Counted from the first letter of the stretch, positions 48,638-57,885 are shown. The stretch is DNA of 58,601 bases from Paludibaculum sp. (GCA_029973955.1 JARKQJ010000254.1:1-58601); one strand, 5' to 3'. The notes: generated from the sequence alone by a model not told the origin. Numbers and translations are program-made.

Positions 48638-50394
48638 GCGCCCAGGGCGTATTTCTTGTTCTCGGCGTCCAGCGTCTGCTCCTGGAGGCGCCGTTCCTTT
48701 ACGGCCGATTCATAGCGGGCCTTGGCCTGGATGACGGCGATCAGGGCGTTTTGCACGTTCACGCGCACATCGTTGACCTGGCGCTGCATGCCCAACTCGG
48801 ACTGCCGCAGGGAGATCTGGTCACGGACATAGTCGGCCTGGGCGGTGCGGTTGCGGATGGGCACGGTGAGGTTGAAGGCCATGGAGTAGTCGGGGAAATT
48901 GCGGCGGAAGATCTGCGCCAGGGCGTTGCCGTAGCCGCCGACGAAGTAAGCGTCGGCCGGGCTGGTGCCGGGCGGATAGGTGCCGGCGAGCAGCGAGTTG
49001 ACCTGGCCGGAGAGCGAGTTATGCTGGAACGCCGCGGTCACATCCAGTGACGGCAGCAACTGGCTGCGGGAGCCGGACATGGCGATCTTGGAGTTCTCGA
49101 TCCCGATGCGCGACTGTTCCAGATCGGGGCGCGCGGAGAGGGCCAGTTCCACCAGGTCCTTGAGTTTGTCGAGGTGGTCGTTGCCGGGCTGGGCCAGCTT
49201 ATCGGTGACGACGATCCGGGCCTCGGCCACGCTGGGGCTGGCGACGCCGGTGCGGCTGAGGGCGCTCTTGATAATGGTCTCCTGCTGCAGCAGGGCGGTT
49301 TCGGAGTTGGTGAGATCCTGCTGCGCCTGGGCGACGCGCGCTTCGGCGCGCACGATTTCGATGGGCGCGAGCGTGCCGATCTGCACTTGCTTCTTGTTGT
49401 CCTCGTAGAACTTCTGCGCCACCTCCAGGGCCTTCTGTTTCACCTTGAGGTCTTCGTTGAAGCTGACCAGGTCCCAATAGAGGTTGACGATTCCGGCGAC
49501 GGTGACCATCACCTGCTGCTTGAAGGTGAGGTCGCCCACCTTGAGATTGTTCTTGGCGACGCGAATGTTGCGGTTGTTCACAGCCAGTCCGAAGCCCTGC
49601 AGCAGGCGCTGGGTGAGCTGGACCTGCATGTTGGGGTTCCAGCCGGGGTTGATGATGGAGTTCTTATTGTTGGAGTTGAAGTAGGAGTTGTTCCAGGCGT
49701 AAGTGAAGCTGGTGCCGGTGAGGAAGTTCTGCTGGTAGCCGAGATTCAACTGGCGGGAATCGAACGCCAGGGCGGTGGTGCCGGTAGTGATGGTGTTGGA
49801 CTGGGGCGAAGAGCGGTGGCCGATGGAGCCGCTGGAGAAGAAGGTGGGGTCGAGAGTGGGGATGCTGACGCCGGTTTGCGTGATGACTGTGCCGCCGACG
49901 CCGGAGTCGCTGGAAGTGCCGGAAGACTGGGCCGAAGCGCCGGTAGTGCCGCCGGTGGTGCCGCCGGTGACCTGGGATTGGACGCTGGAGGTGGAGGCGC
50001 GCACCGAGGACGGCACGCCGCGCAGCAGGCCGCCCGACTGGGCGCGGAGCAGATCGACCTGCGCCAGTTGCGGCGTATAGCGCGAGAGCTCGATGTCGAG
50101 GTTGTTCTCAAGCGCGATGGCGATGGTGTCGTCGAGCGAAAGATAGAGATTGCCGGCACGCAGCAGCGAGTCGAGGCGGTTGGAATTCGTGAGGTTGATG
50201 GGCGCGACGGTGGGCTGCTTGTAGGGCCGCATGAGGGCGTTGCCATCCGCCTTCGGGACGGAGTAGCGGTCCAGATTCATGCTGGCGGAGGCGGGCGGCG
50301 CGGTCTGGCCGGGCTGGGCCTGCTGGGCAAGACCGGCAGGCAGGAGGAGGAGGGCGGCAAGAAAAGCGGCCAGAGCGGATCGGAAGGAGTTCAT
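48439..50394 (-). CDS. TolC-family outer membrane efflux protein
   Basis: 651 aa from ATG 50394. Signal peptide LAAFLAALLLLPAGLAQ. Two OEP repeats with long helical segments (AEARVAQAQQDLTNSETALL; ISLRQSELGMQRQVNDVR) as in TolC/CusC channels. An unusual Ser/Thr/Gly-rich insertion (about residues 125-165, TGGTTGGTTGASAQSSGTSS) sits in the N-terminal part. It forms the outer channel of a tripartite pump, but no pump or adaptor gene is adjacent. Its final 65 codons are duplicated downstream. Confidence 0.92.
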   Translation of the reverse strand: MNSFRSALAAFLAALLLLPAGLAQQAQPGQTAPPASASMNLDRYSVPKADGNALMRPYKQPTVAPINLTNSNRLDSLLRAGNLYLSLDDTIAIALENNLDIELSRYTPQLAQVDLLRAQSGGLLRGVPSSVRASTSSVQSQVTGGTTGGTTGASAQSSGTSSDSGVGGTVITQTGVSIPTLDPTFFSSGSIGHRSSPQSNTITTGTTALAFDSRQLNLGYQQNFLTGTSFTYAWNNSYFNSNNKNSIINPGWNPNMQVQLTQRLLQGFGLAVNNRNIRVAKNNLKVGDLTFKQQVMVTVAGIVNLYWDLVSFNEDLKVKQKALEVAQKFYEDNKKQVQIGTLAPIEIVRAEARVAQAQQDLTNSETALLQQETIIKSALSRTGVASPSVAEARIVVTDKLAQPGNDHLDKLKDLVELALSARPDLEQSRIGIENSKIAMSGSRSQLLPSLDVTAAFQHNSLSGQVNSLLAGTYPPGTSPADAYFVGGYGNALAQIFRRNFPDYSMAFNLTVPIRNRTAQADYVRDQISLRQSELGMQRQVNDVRVNVQNALIAVIQAKARYESAVKERRLQEQTLDAENKKYALGASTAFQVVQTQRDLATAQGGEVAALASYSRARVQLDLQTAQILAKYNVEIADAKSGHSSRPITPLN

Positions 50395-50527
50395 AGGTGG
50401 GACGTCCTGCATGGAGTGAATACGTATGCGATTTGGGGTCAAAACTTGAAGACGCTCTCGAGGGTCCGGATGTTCCTGAAAAACAAGACTATGGTAACGC
50501 AGGCCGTACCCGCGGCGGAGCCGTTTG

Positions 50528-50545
50528 GTGTCCGGAACCGGACAC
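50528..50545. promoter_or_regulatory. Operator-like palindrome between tolC and pyrE
   Basis: GTGTCCGG-AA-CCGGACAC has perfect 8-bp arms. It lies in the 204-bp divergent intergenic region, 54 bp before the pyrE start. A dimeric repressor site is likely; the regulator is not in the window. Confidence 0.55.
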
Positions 50546-50598
50546 TTCCTGGCCGCGCATGGGACGCCGCGCGCGGGCCTTGCTAGACTAATGCCGAA

Positions 50599-51189
50599 GT
50601 GACACTTACCAGCGAAACCCTGCTCGACATCTTCCGCGCCACGGGCGCCTACTTGAAAGGACACTTCCGGCTGACCAGTGGGTTACACTCCCCGGAATAT
50701 TTGCAGTGCGCTTTGGTGCTGCAGCATCCGGATCACGCCGAGAGCTGCGGCAAGGCGCTGGCGGCGCAACTGGCGGCGGCGGCGGGGGCAAAGCCGGACC
50801 TGGTGGTGTCGCCGGCGATGGGCGGATTGATGATCGGCCACGAGGTGGCGCGGGCCTTCGGGGTACGGCATATCTTCACGGAGCGCGACGCGGAGCGGAA
50901 GATGACGCTGCGCCGGGGCTTCGCGGTGAAGCCGGGCGAGAAGGCGGTGGTGATTGAAGATGTGATCACGACGGGCGGATCGTCGCTGGAGGTGGTGGAG
51001 TTGCTCAAAGCTCAGGGCGTGGAGGTGATCGGCGCCGGGTCGGTGATCGACCGCAGCGGCGGCAAGGCGGACCTGGGAGTGGCACGGGTGGCGCTGGCCA
51101 CGCTGCAGGCGACCACCTATCCGCCGGAAGCGTGCCCGCTTTGCGCGCAGGGGCTGCCGGTGGTGAAGCCGGGTTCGCGGCCGGTATAG
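50599..51189 (+). CDS. pyrE: Orotate phosphoribosyltransferase
   Basis: 196 aa from GTG 50599. Type I PRTase fold with the PRPP loop VVIEDVITTGGSS, plus LTSGLHSPEYLQ at the N-terminus, SPAMGGLMIGHEVAR and the flexible-loop region ERKMTLRRGF. Converts orotate plus PRPP to OMP in pyrimidine synthesis. Followed 4 bp later by truA. Confidence 0.95.
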   Translation: MTLTSETLLDIFRATGAYLKGHFRLTSGLHSPEYLQCALVLQHPDHAESCGKALAAQLAAAAGAKPDLVVSPAMGGLMIGHEVARAFGVRHIFTERDAERKMTLRRGFAVKPGEKAVVIEDVITTGGSSLEVVELLKAQGVEVIGAGSVIDRSGGKADLGVARVALATLQATTYPPEACPLCAQGLPVVKPGSRPV

Positions 51190-51193
51190 CACC

Positions 51194-51937
51194 ATGCGGA
51201 GAATCCGCATCACGGTGGCCTACGACGGCACGAACTACCACGGCTGGCAGGTGCAGCCGGGGCTGGCAACCGTGCAGGGCTGGCTGGAGAAAGTGGTGGC
51301 GGAGATCGAGAGCGCGCCGGTGGACGTGCACGGCAGCGGGCGGACCGATGCGGGCGTGCACGCAGTAGGCCAGGTAGCGGCGTTTTCGCTCCGGAATCCG
51401 ATTCCGTGCGATAACCTGCGGCGGGCGATGAACCGGCTGCTGCCGCGGGACATTCGAGTGATGGATGTCAGCGAGGCGGAGGCGGAGTTTCACCCGCGGT
51501 TCCACGCCCGGGCGAAGAGCTACGAGTACCGGCTGTGGCGTGCCGAGATCTGCCCGCCGATGAAGCGGCTCTATGTCTGCCACCATCCCTATCCGCTGGA
51601 CGAGGCGGCGATGGTGGAACTGGCTCCGCTCTATGAGGGCGAGCACGATTTCTCAGCGTTCGCGGCGGCCGATGAAAAAGACGCGCTGGGCGCTTCCAAG
51701 GTCCGCCTGGTGATGAACGCGCGGCTGTGGCGGGAGGGCGACGAACTCGTATTCCGGGTTCGCGGCAGCGGGTTTCTGAAACACATGGTGCGGATGATGA
51801 CCGGCACCCTGGTGGAGGCGGGCAAGGGGAACCTGTCGCGCGACGAGTTTCTGGCCCGGCTTTCGGCAGGGTTTGCAGGCAAGGCCGGACCGGCGATGCC
51901 GGCGTCGGGGCTGTGCCTGATGAGCGTGGAGTATTAG
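51194..51937 (+). CDS. truA: tRNA pseudouridine(38-40) synthase
   Basis: 247 aa. N-terminus RITVAYDGTNYHGWQVQPG, catalytic GRTDAGVHA with D52, HPRFHARAKSYEYR, SGFLKHMVRMMTG near the C-terminus. Modifies the anticodon arm. Runs directly into the nucleoside hydrolase gene (4-bp gap). Confidence 0.97.
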   Translation: MRRIRITVAYDGTNYHGWQVQPGLATVQGWLEKVVAEIESAPVDVHGSGRTDAGVHAVGQVAAFSLRNPIPCDNLRRAMNRLLPRDIRVMDVSEAEAEFHPRFHARAKSYEYRLWRAEICPPMKRLYVCHHPYPLDEAAMVELAPLYEGEHDFSAFAAADEKDALGASKVRLVMNARLWREGDELVFRVRGSGFLKHMVRMMTGTLVEAGKGNLSRDEFLARLSAGFAGKAGPAMPASGLCLMSVEY

Positions 51938-51941
51938 CACG

Positions 51942-52877
51942 ATGAAACAGATGCTGGGCGTTTTGATTTTGGGTGCGTCGATGGCGTGGGGCCAGGCCGT
52001 GCCGGTGATCTTCGATACGGACATGGGCAATGACATCGACGACGCGCTGGCGCTGGCGATGCTGCACGCGCTGGAGTCGCGCGGCGAGGTGAAGCTGCTG
52101 GCGGTGACGGTGACGAAGGACAACGTGTGGGCGGCGCGGTATGTGAGCGCGGTGAATACGTTCTATGGGCGCGGGTCGATTCCGGTGGGCGTGGTGGAGG
52201 ACGGGCCGACGAAGGAAGAAGGCCGGTACGCCCGGCAGGGCGTGGAGGCGGGCCACTGGAAGTATTCGGATGCGAAGGAAGAGGCCGTGGCGCTGCTGGA
52301 GCGGACTCTGAAGGCGCAGGCCGATGGCAGCGTGGTGGTGATCCAGGTGGGCTTCTCCACCAACCTGGCCCGGTTCCTGGAAGCGCCGGGCGGGCGGGAA
52401 CTGGTGGCGCGGAAGGTGAAGCTGCTGAGCCTGATGGCCGGAGATTTTACAGGCGCGGGGCCAGAATACAACGTAAGAGAAGATGTGAGGTCGTGCCGGA
52501 AAGTCGCGGAAGATTGGCCCACGCCGATGGTGTGGAGCGGTTTTGAAGTCGGGCGCACGGTGAAGTATCCGGCGCGGTCGATCGAACGCGATTTCCGTTG
52601 GACGGCCCGGCATCCGGTGGTGGACGGGTACAAGGCATACATGAAGTTCCCCTACGACCGCGAGACCTGGGACCTGACGGCGGTGCTGTATGCGGCGCGG
52701 CCGGAGGGTGGGTACTTCGGGCTGTCGGAGGCGGGCGAGGTGCGGGTGGACGAGAAGGGGACCACGCGATTTGAAGCCCGGGCCGGGGGCCGGAGCCGGT
52801 ATCTGACCTGGAATGAGACGCAGCGGGCGCGGTCGCTGGAAGCGATGATCTGGCTGGCGACTCAACCCGTGCGGTGA
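51942..52877 (+). CDS. Exported nucleoside hydrolase (IUNH family)
   Basis: 311 aa with signal peptide MLGVLILGASMAWGQ. The calcium-binding signature is DTDMGNDIDD (residues 25-34), and SLMAGDF and VVVIQVGFSTNLARFL also fit the family. Hydrolyses ribonucleosides to base and ribose, here outside the cytoplasm, in line with the exported amidohydrolase and NupC operon at the left end. The family's downstream His is not obvious, so activity should not be assumed. Confidence 0.85.
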   Translation: MKQMLGVLILGASMAWGQAVPVIFDTDMGNDIDDALALAMLHALESRGEVKLLAVTVTKDNVWAARYVSAVNTFYGRGSIPVGVVEDGPTKEEGRYARQGVEAGHWKYSDAKEEAVALLERTLKAQADGSVVVIQVGFSTNLARFLEAPGGRELVARKVKLLSLMAGDFTGAGPEYNVREDVRSCRKVAEDWPTPMVWSGFEVGRTVKYPARSIERDFRWTARHPVVDGYKAYMKFPYDRETWDLTAVLYAARPEGGYFGLSEAGEVRVDEKGTTRFEARAGGRSRYLTWNETQRARSLEAMIWLATQPVR

Positions 52878-52901
52878 AGCCATGCGAAACTGGAGAGTAC
52901 A

Positions 52902-53321
52902 ATGAGCGAGAAATTGACTGCCCCGCTTCCGAAATTGCCGCCGGTGGGCAAGTGGCTGCCGGCCGTGGCGCTGGCATGGCTGGTGCCGGGCGGCGGGCAT
53001 TTCCTGTTGAAGCGGCACTACCGCGGGGCGATTCTGGGCGGCTCCACCCTGATTCTGTTTCTGCTGGGCGTGGCGATGCGCGGCTACATGTTCCAGCCGA
53101 TGACGGGGGACCTGCTCACCACCATCATCTACGTGGGCGGGTATCTGGCCGATTGGGCGACGGGCGTGCTGTACATCCTGGCGAAGATGCTGGGGTACGA
53201 CGCGGCAGACGTGGCCGGGCATACGGTGGATTACGGGACGAAATTGATTGTCATTGCCGGGCTGTTCAACATCCTGGCGATGGTGGATGCCTTTGAGATC
53301 GCCTCGGGCAGGAAGGACTAG
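52902..53321 (+). CDS. Small integral membrane protein (DUF6677/TM2-like)
   Basis: 139 aa, about three to four transmembrane segments (LPAVALAWLVPGGGHFLL; AILGGSTLILFLLGVAM; LIVIAGLFNILAMVDAF). The WLVPGGGHF...RGA pattern resembles TM2-type proteins. Function unknown. Followed 5 bp later by another small membrane protein; the two are likely a unit. Confidence 0.78.
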   Translation: MSEKLTAPLPKLPPVGKWLPAVALAWLVPGGGHFLLKRHYRGAILGGSTLILFLLGVAMRGYMFQPMTGDLLTTIIYVGGYLADWATGVLYILAKMLGYDAADVAGHTVDYGTKLIVIAGLFNILAMVDAFEIASGRKD

Positions 53322-53326
53322 CCACG

Positions 53327-53518
53327 GTGCCGAAGATCAACTTTTCGCTAACGCATTTTGAAGTGACGATGCTGCTGGCGCTGCTGATTTCGGCGGTGCT
53401 GGGGGTGGTGTCGAAGAAGACCGACCGGGAGCGGCTGGAGTACGGGCTGCGGTCGATGGGATGGTTCCTGGTGACGGTATTCGGGTTGGGGTGGCTGATG
53501 TATCTCGGGCACCGGTAG
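53327..53518 (+). CDS. Small membrane protein, unknown
   Basis: 63 aa from GTG 53327. Two hydrophobic segments (VTMLLALLISAVLGVVS and GWFLVTVFGLGWLMYLG) separated by a charged loop (KKTDRERLEYG). No known family. Its spacing after the DUF6677-like gene supports it being real. Confidence 0.68.
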   Translation: MPKINFSLTHFEVTMLLALLISAVLGVVSKKTDRERLEYGLRSMGWFLVTVFGLGWLMYLGHR

Positions 53519-53596
53519 GCACACTACGGCCTTGGGCTGGAAGGGCTTCTTTCCGTCACCCCGGACTGGCGCCCGGGGGAACCCGGCAATGGTTGG

Positions 53597-53653
53597 TTCG
53601 CCCGGTGGGATGCAGTTCGAAACTGCCCATCCCACCGTATTTCTTCGGGCGAA
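53597..53653. terminator. Composite hairpin, possible bidirectional terminator
   Basis: The outer arm is TTCGCCC (53597-53603) with GGGCGAA (53647-53653). The inner one is GGTGGGATG (53604-53612) with CATCCCACC (53628-53636), closed by CAGTT-CGA-AACTG. No long T-run follows, so intrinsic termination is uncertain; it lies between convergent units. The rest of 53519-53920 shows no credible gene. Confidence 0.5.
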
Positions 53654-53920
53654 GCGGCCGCCTTACTCTAGGCGATGTTGGGGACTCGCTGGCCAGCGGT
53701 TCTTATCCCGCACAAAGTATCCCACACCGAAAAAAGCCTTTACATCCAACTTGATGATTCCACAGGCAAATAGAGTTGTGACTGGCAATCCGGCCGGGAC
53801 CAGGAATGCCTGAGGCGGGCAAAGAGGGCCGGCCAGCGTCGAAAGCGGCAGCCGACTCGACCCTGGGCCGCCGACCGGCCCGCAGGGTCCTGGCGGATGA
53901 GTGAGGGTCCGGCCAAGTGT

Positions 53921-54853
53921 TTACTGCTGAAAGAGGCCATTGACGGCGGGCCGGACGCTTCTGACTCGAAGGTATTTTTCAAACCACTTGAGGCGGTCCA
54001 TGGCCGCTTCCCAGGAGCTGAAGTGATGGTCGTCGTCATACCACCGCAGCGTCTTGGGGCCTCCCGCCAAATCGTGCACTTTGGGACAACCGGCGACGTT
54101 GTCCGGGGTATCGAGCCGTGCGCACTGCACGAGCACAGGAGCAGTGGCCAAGGGGAGGAACTGGGCTGGGTCAGTGGACTCGATCGCCTGCAATGTCCGC
54201 TCGAATTCGGCGGGTGACATGCGAGCCCGCATTTCCTGCCAATAGGGACTCTGGCTGGCGCGAATGTGTTCCGATTCGGAGACGAGTCCGCCGACGAGAA
54301 CGAGGGCTTTCAACCTCGGTTCGACTCCGGCCAGCACTCCGCCGGCGACGGCGCCGTAACTGTGGCCCACGAATCCGAGGCGGGCCGGGTCCACCCCCTT
54401 CTGCTGAAGGAGGAGGTCGATGGCCATGCGGAGCGAGATGACCACACCGGCCTGAAATTGCCGTGATTGGTCGAGCCTCGTCTGATTGAGTTCAGGAACG
54501 ACGCCGCCCCCGCGTGGTGGCGCATCGGTCAGCATGGAGACGGCGCCCGCGCGAGCCAACACCAGGGCTTCGGACAGATAGCTTGTCATGGACTGCCCCC
54601 CGCCGTGCTGGAACAGAATGCCGGCAAACGGCGGTTTGACGATCTTGGGTGTGACAAGGACGAGGTTGACCTGGCCGCCGTGGGGTCCGGCAAATCCGCA
54701 ACCGCGAACGTAGGCATCCGGCCGCTGTGCAATCTCCTCGCACTCCAGCTTTGGGAGCATCGTCCGGTCGTAGTCGAAGAGGGTTTTGCCCGGCTGGGCT
54801 TCCGCGCAAACTGGCGCGTGACAAAGGAGGCACATCCAAAGCAGGTGCTTCAA
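53921..54853 (-). CDS. Secreted alpha/beta hydrolase (esterase/dienelactone-hydrolase-like)
   Basis: 310 aa with N-terminal signal (LLWMCLLCHAPVCAEAQ). Nucleophile elbow GHSYGAVAGG, oxyanion region ILFQHGGGQSM, acid in VLVQCARLDTPD and catalytic His in DDDHHFSS. Substrate unknown; an acyl ester or peptide-like compound is plausible. It stands alone on the minus strand. Confidence 0.87.
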   Translation of the reverse strand: MKHLLWMCLLCHAPVCAEAQPGKTLFDYDRTMLPKLECEEIAQRPDAYVRGCGFAGPHGGQVNLVLVTPKIVKPPFAGILFQHGGGQSMTSYLSEALVLARAGAVSMLTDAPPRGGGVVPELNQTRLDQSRQFQAGVVISLRMAIDLLLQQKGVDPARLGFVGHSYGAVAGGVLAGVEPRLKALVLVGGLVSESEHIRASQSPYWQEMRARMSPAEFERTLQAIESTDPAQFLPLATAPVLVQCARLDTPDNVAGCPKVHDLAGGPKTLRWYDDDHHFSSWEAAMDRLKWFEKYLRVRSVRPAVNGLFQQ

Positions 54854-55066
54854 GTATCCAGCTTAGCGTGCGCAGTGACAGGGCGATGGGGGATGCTCCA
54901 CCGCACTGGGTCCGGGAAAGGTGAACCTGTTCCGGCCAGCACCGTTGTGGCCCTTTGGTGAAGCTGTCGCCGGCTTCGCGCGGAGCGAATGGCTGAAGCT
55001 GGGATGGAGATGGCCGGAATTGCGCGGCGTAGCCTGGGTGGCCGGGTCTGGCGGTCTCCGGGCGGA

Positions 55067-55999
55067 TTACTGCTTGCGGACGGTGGTCTCGCTGATCTGC
55101 TGGACGGGGCCCAGTTCCTTGCTGCCGAGGGAGGTGGGGGTGGGGCGCTGAATGGCGAAGACCTGGACCGTGGCGCCGTCGGCGGACTGGCGGGAGGTGT
55201 AGATCTGGCGCTCGCGGAGTTGGAGGGGCGTGGTGGGGTCCGGGGCGCGGCCGGGGGTCTGATTGCCGTAGATGTCGTACTCCTGGCGCTCGGTGCCATC
55301 GGGATTCTTGACGACGCTGCCGACGGTCTGGCGGAAGAGCTTCAGGGAGCCAGTAGTGGCGGCCTCGTATTCGTCCACCTGCGTGCTGGTCTGGTTGCCC
55401 TCGATGCGGGAGCGGGTGACGGTGCGGGCGGACTGGTTGAACTGGCCGTTGGTATCGGGCGTGTAGACGACGACGTCGCGTTCAGAGGCGGTTTTGGTGG
55501 CGGTTTCGCGCGTGGTGCGGCGTTCAGCGGCCTGAAAACCGCCGTTGATGGAAACCCGCTCCACGACGGTCTGACTGTCGGTGGTGTCGCCGGATTTCGT
55601 GGAATCGGTGACGGTGCGCTCGACGGGGGTGAGGACGCCGTTGATGTTGCCGCGATAGGTGGTGACCTTCTCCGTGGAAGCGCCGTTGGCGGAGGTGGTG
55701 GTTTCGATGAGCTGCTTTTCAGGCGGGAGCGGGGCGCCGGAGTTGTCGTATCGCTTGATGAGGCGTTCGACGACGACGGTATTGCCCTCCTTGCGGACCA
55801 CGGTTTCCTTTACCTCTTCGAGGGGCACGCGGCGGCCGTTGAGGTTGCGGGTGGTGAGGGCGGAGCGGCCGTCGCCGCGGCTGGCCTGAGACCATTCGAC
55901 ACGGTTGCCGTTGATGTCGCGGACAGTAGTGACCGCCTGCTGGGCGGCAGCAGGCAGGACGAGGGCGAGGAGGGCGGCAGTGAGGACAAAGGTCCGCAT
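55067..55999 (-). CDS. Secreted repeat protein, unknown
   Basis: 310 aa with signal peptide LTAALLALVLPAAAQ. The body is built from about 35-residue repeats of the type N(I/L)NG...P.ER.V(T/K)...G.TVVERV (for example GNINGVLTPVERTVTDS; VSINGGFQAAERRTTRE; PDTNGQFNQSARTVTR). It is Thr/Arg/Glu-rich with alternating beta strands, suggesting a beta-solenoid or fibre. Ends with QQISETTVRKQ. No family recognised. Confidence 0.75.
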   Translation of the reverse strand: MRTFVLTAALLALVLPAAAQQAVTTVRDINGNRVEWSQASRGDGRSALTTRNLNGRRVPLEEVKETVVRKEGNTVVVERLIKRYDNSGAPLPPEKQLIETTTSANGASTEKVTTYRGNINGVLTPVERTVTDSTKSGDTTDSQTVVERVSINGGFQAAERRTTRETATKTASERDVVVYTPDTNGQFNQSARTVTRSRIEGNQTSTQVDEYEAATTGSLKLFRQTVGSVVKNPDGTERQEYDIYGNQTPGRAPDPTTPLQLRERQIYTSRQSADGATVQVFAIQRPTPTSLGSKELGPVQQISETTVRKQ

Positions 56000-56068
56000 A
56001 TCTCAATGATCGGCCGGCCTCGCGGCTGGCTTTAGCCTGGGCTTCGCTACAATAGACGTATCGGGGCT

Positions 56069-57388
56069 ATGAAGAGCTTCTACATCGAAACATTTGGCTG
56101 CCAGATGAATGTCCACGATTCCGAGAAAGTGATCGGAACGCTGGAGCGTCGCGGCCTGGAGCAAGTGACGACGCCGGACGCGGCCGATCTGGTGCTGTTC
56201 AATACGTGCAGCATCAGAGACAAAGCCGAGCAGAAGGTCTTCCAGCGGCTGAGCGAGAACAAGCGGTCGAAGGGCAAGATCTTCGGCGTGCTGGGGTGCG
56301 TGGCGCAGCAGGAGGGGGAGAGGATCTTTGAAAAGGCCCCGCACGTCAATCTTGTGGTGGGGTCGGCCAGCTATCCGAAGCTGGGCGAACTGCTGGTGCA
56401 GATCGAGCAGGGCGAGCGGCGGGTGACGGGGCTGAGCCTGGATTCGGACGACACGTTCGAGACGCCGATGACGCGGCGGGACAACCCGCACCGGGCCTAC
56501 ATCACGATTATCGAAGGCTGCGACAAGAGCTGCGCGTACTGCGTGGTGCCCTATACGCGGGGCCACGAGCGGAGCCGGACGTCGGAGAGCGTGCTGGCGG
56601 AGGCGCGGGAGCTGGCGTCGAAGGGCTACAGCGAGATTCAGTTGCTGGGGCAGAACGTGAACAGCTACCGGGATCCCTCGCCGATGGGATGGAACTTCGC
56701 GCAGTTGCTGGAGGCGGTGGGGCGCGTGGAGGGGATCCGGCGCGTGCGGTTCACGACGTCGCACCCCAGGGATTTCGGCAAAGACATCGTGGATGCGATG
56801 GACCGCACGGAGACGCTGTGCAACATGGTGCATCTGCCGGTGCAGAGCGGATCGACCAACGTGCTGCGCGCGATGCAGCGGCAGTACACGCGGGAACAGT
56901 ACATGGAGCGGATCGAGTGGCTGAAGGCCTCAAAGCGCGACATCGCGCTCTCCACCGACATCATCGTGGGCTTCCCCGGCGAGACGGAAGAAGACTTCGC
57001 GCAGACGCTGCGGCTGCTGGACGAAGTGGAGTACGACTCGATCTTCAGTTTCAAGTACTCGGTCAGGCCGAACACGCCGGCGCAGGGCATGGGCGACCAG
57101 ATTCCGGATGAAGAGAAGGGCCGGCGGCTGATTGTGCTGCAGGAGCGGCAGAGGGCGATCCAGATCCGGCGGAACACGGCGCTGGTGGGCACCGAGCAGG
57201 AGGTGCTGGTGGAAGGGTTCAACAGCACGACGGGGCAGTGGATCGGCCGGACGTCTCAGAACCGGGTGCTGAACTTCACGGTGGGGCAGCAGAAGGCGCG
57301 GGATGAGATGATCGGGCGGTATCTGCCGGTGCGGGTGACGCGGGCGGGCCCGAACTCGCTGGCGGGCGAATGTGCTATAGCGGTGTAA
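56069..57388 (+). CDS. miaB: tRNA-2-methylthio-N6-dimethylallyladenosine synthase
   Basis: 439 aa. MTTase N-terminal domain (FYIETFGCQMNVHDSE, FNTCSIRDKAE, GVLGCVAQ), radical SAM cluster C151-DKS-C155-AY-C158 in EGCDKSCAYCVVPYTRG, and a C-terminal TRAM domain (QEVLVEGFNS...GRTSQNRVLNF). Methylthiolates A37 of tRNAs. A TACAAT hexamer at 56048 may be the -10. Followed closely by the nuclease gene. Confidence 0.97.
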   Translation: MKSFYIETFGCQMNVHDSEKVIGTLERRGLEQVTTPDAADLVLFNTCSIRDKAEQKVFQRLSENKRSKGKIFGVLGCVAQQEGERIFEKAPHVNLVVGSASYPKLGELLVQIEQGERRVTGLSLDSDDTFETPMTRRDNPHRAYITIIEGCDKSCAYCVVPYTRGHERSRTSESVLAEARELASKGYSEIQLLGQNVNSYRDPSPMGWNFAQLLEAVGRVEGIRRVRFTTSHPRDFGKDIVDAMDRTETLCNMVHLPVQSGSTNVLRAMQRQYTREQYMERIEWLKASKRDIALSTDIIVGFPGETEEDFAQTLRLLDEVEYDSIFSFKYSVRPNTPAQGMGDQIPDEEKGRRLIVLQERQRAIQIRRNTALVGTEQEVLVEGFNSTTGQWIGRTSQNRVLNFTVGQQKARDEMIGRYLPVRVTRAGPNSLAGECAIAV

Positions 57389-57402
57389 GGAGCGGAGACG
57401 CG

Positions 57403-57885
57403 ATGGAAATCGAAATGAAGATCCGGGGCTTGATGATGGATCCGGTGACAAACATGCCGATCGTGATCCTGAAAGACTCGGGCGGGCAGATTCTGCCGAT
57501 CTGGGTGGGGATCTACGAGGCCAACGCCATCGCCCTGGAGATCGAAAAAGTCTCGACGCCGCGGCCGATGACGCATGACCTGATCAAGAACGTGCTGACC
57601 GGGCTGGAGACGGGCGTGGAGAAGGTAGTGGTGAGCGAGCTGCGCGACGATACGTTCTATGCGGTGATCTGGCTGAAGAAGGACGGGGCGTCGATCTCGA
57701 TCGATTCGCGGCCCTCGGATGCGCTGGCGCTGGCGCTGCGTCTGGACTGCCCGATTTATGTGGACGAACTGGTGCTGAAAAACGCCAAGACCGCGGCGAA
57801 TGTTTCGGACAAGGCCGGGAGCGACGAGTTGCGGCGCTGGCTGGAAGGGCTGAACGACGAGGATTTCGGCCGCTACAAGATGTAG
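57403..57885 (+). CDS. Bifunctional nuclease domain protein (DUF151)
   Basis: 160 aa from ATG 57403. BFN/DUF151 pattern: IRGLMMDPVTNMPIVILKD, LPIWVGIYEANAIALEIE, RPMTHDLIKNVL, and SRPSDALALALRLDCPIYV. Family members have DNase/RNase activity reported in some organisms. It directly follows miaB (14 bp), an arrangement that also occurs in other acidobacteria-like genomes in my recollection. Confidence 0.9.
   Translation: MEIEMKIRGLMMDPVTNMPIVILKDSGGQILPIWVGIYEANAIALEIEKVSTPRPMTHDLIKNVLTGLETGVEKVVVSELRDDTFYAVIWLKKDGASISIDSRPSDALALALRLDCPIYVDELVLKNAKTAANVSDKAGSDELRRWLEGLNDEDFGRYKM

Noticed and set aside
53604..53636. tRNA-like T-arm (GTTCGAAAC) within a hairpin
   Set aside because: No cloverleaf: anticodon and D arms are absent and no CCA-type acceptor pairing exists; it is a simple hairpin.
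53519..53920. Small plus-strand ORF (53532-53813)
   Set aside because: No ribosome site, atypical composition and no signal or motif; overlaps the hairpin element.
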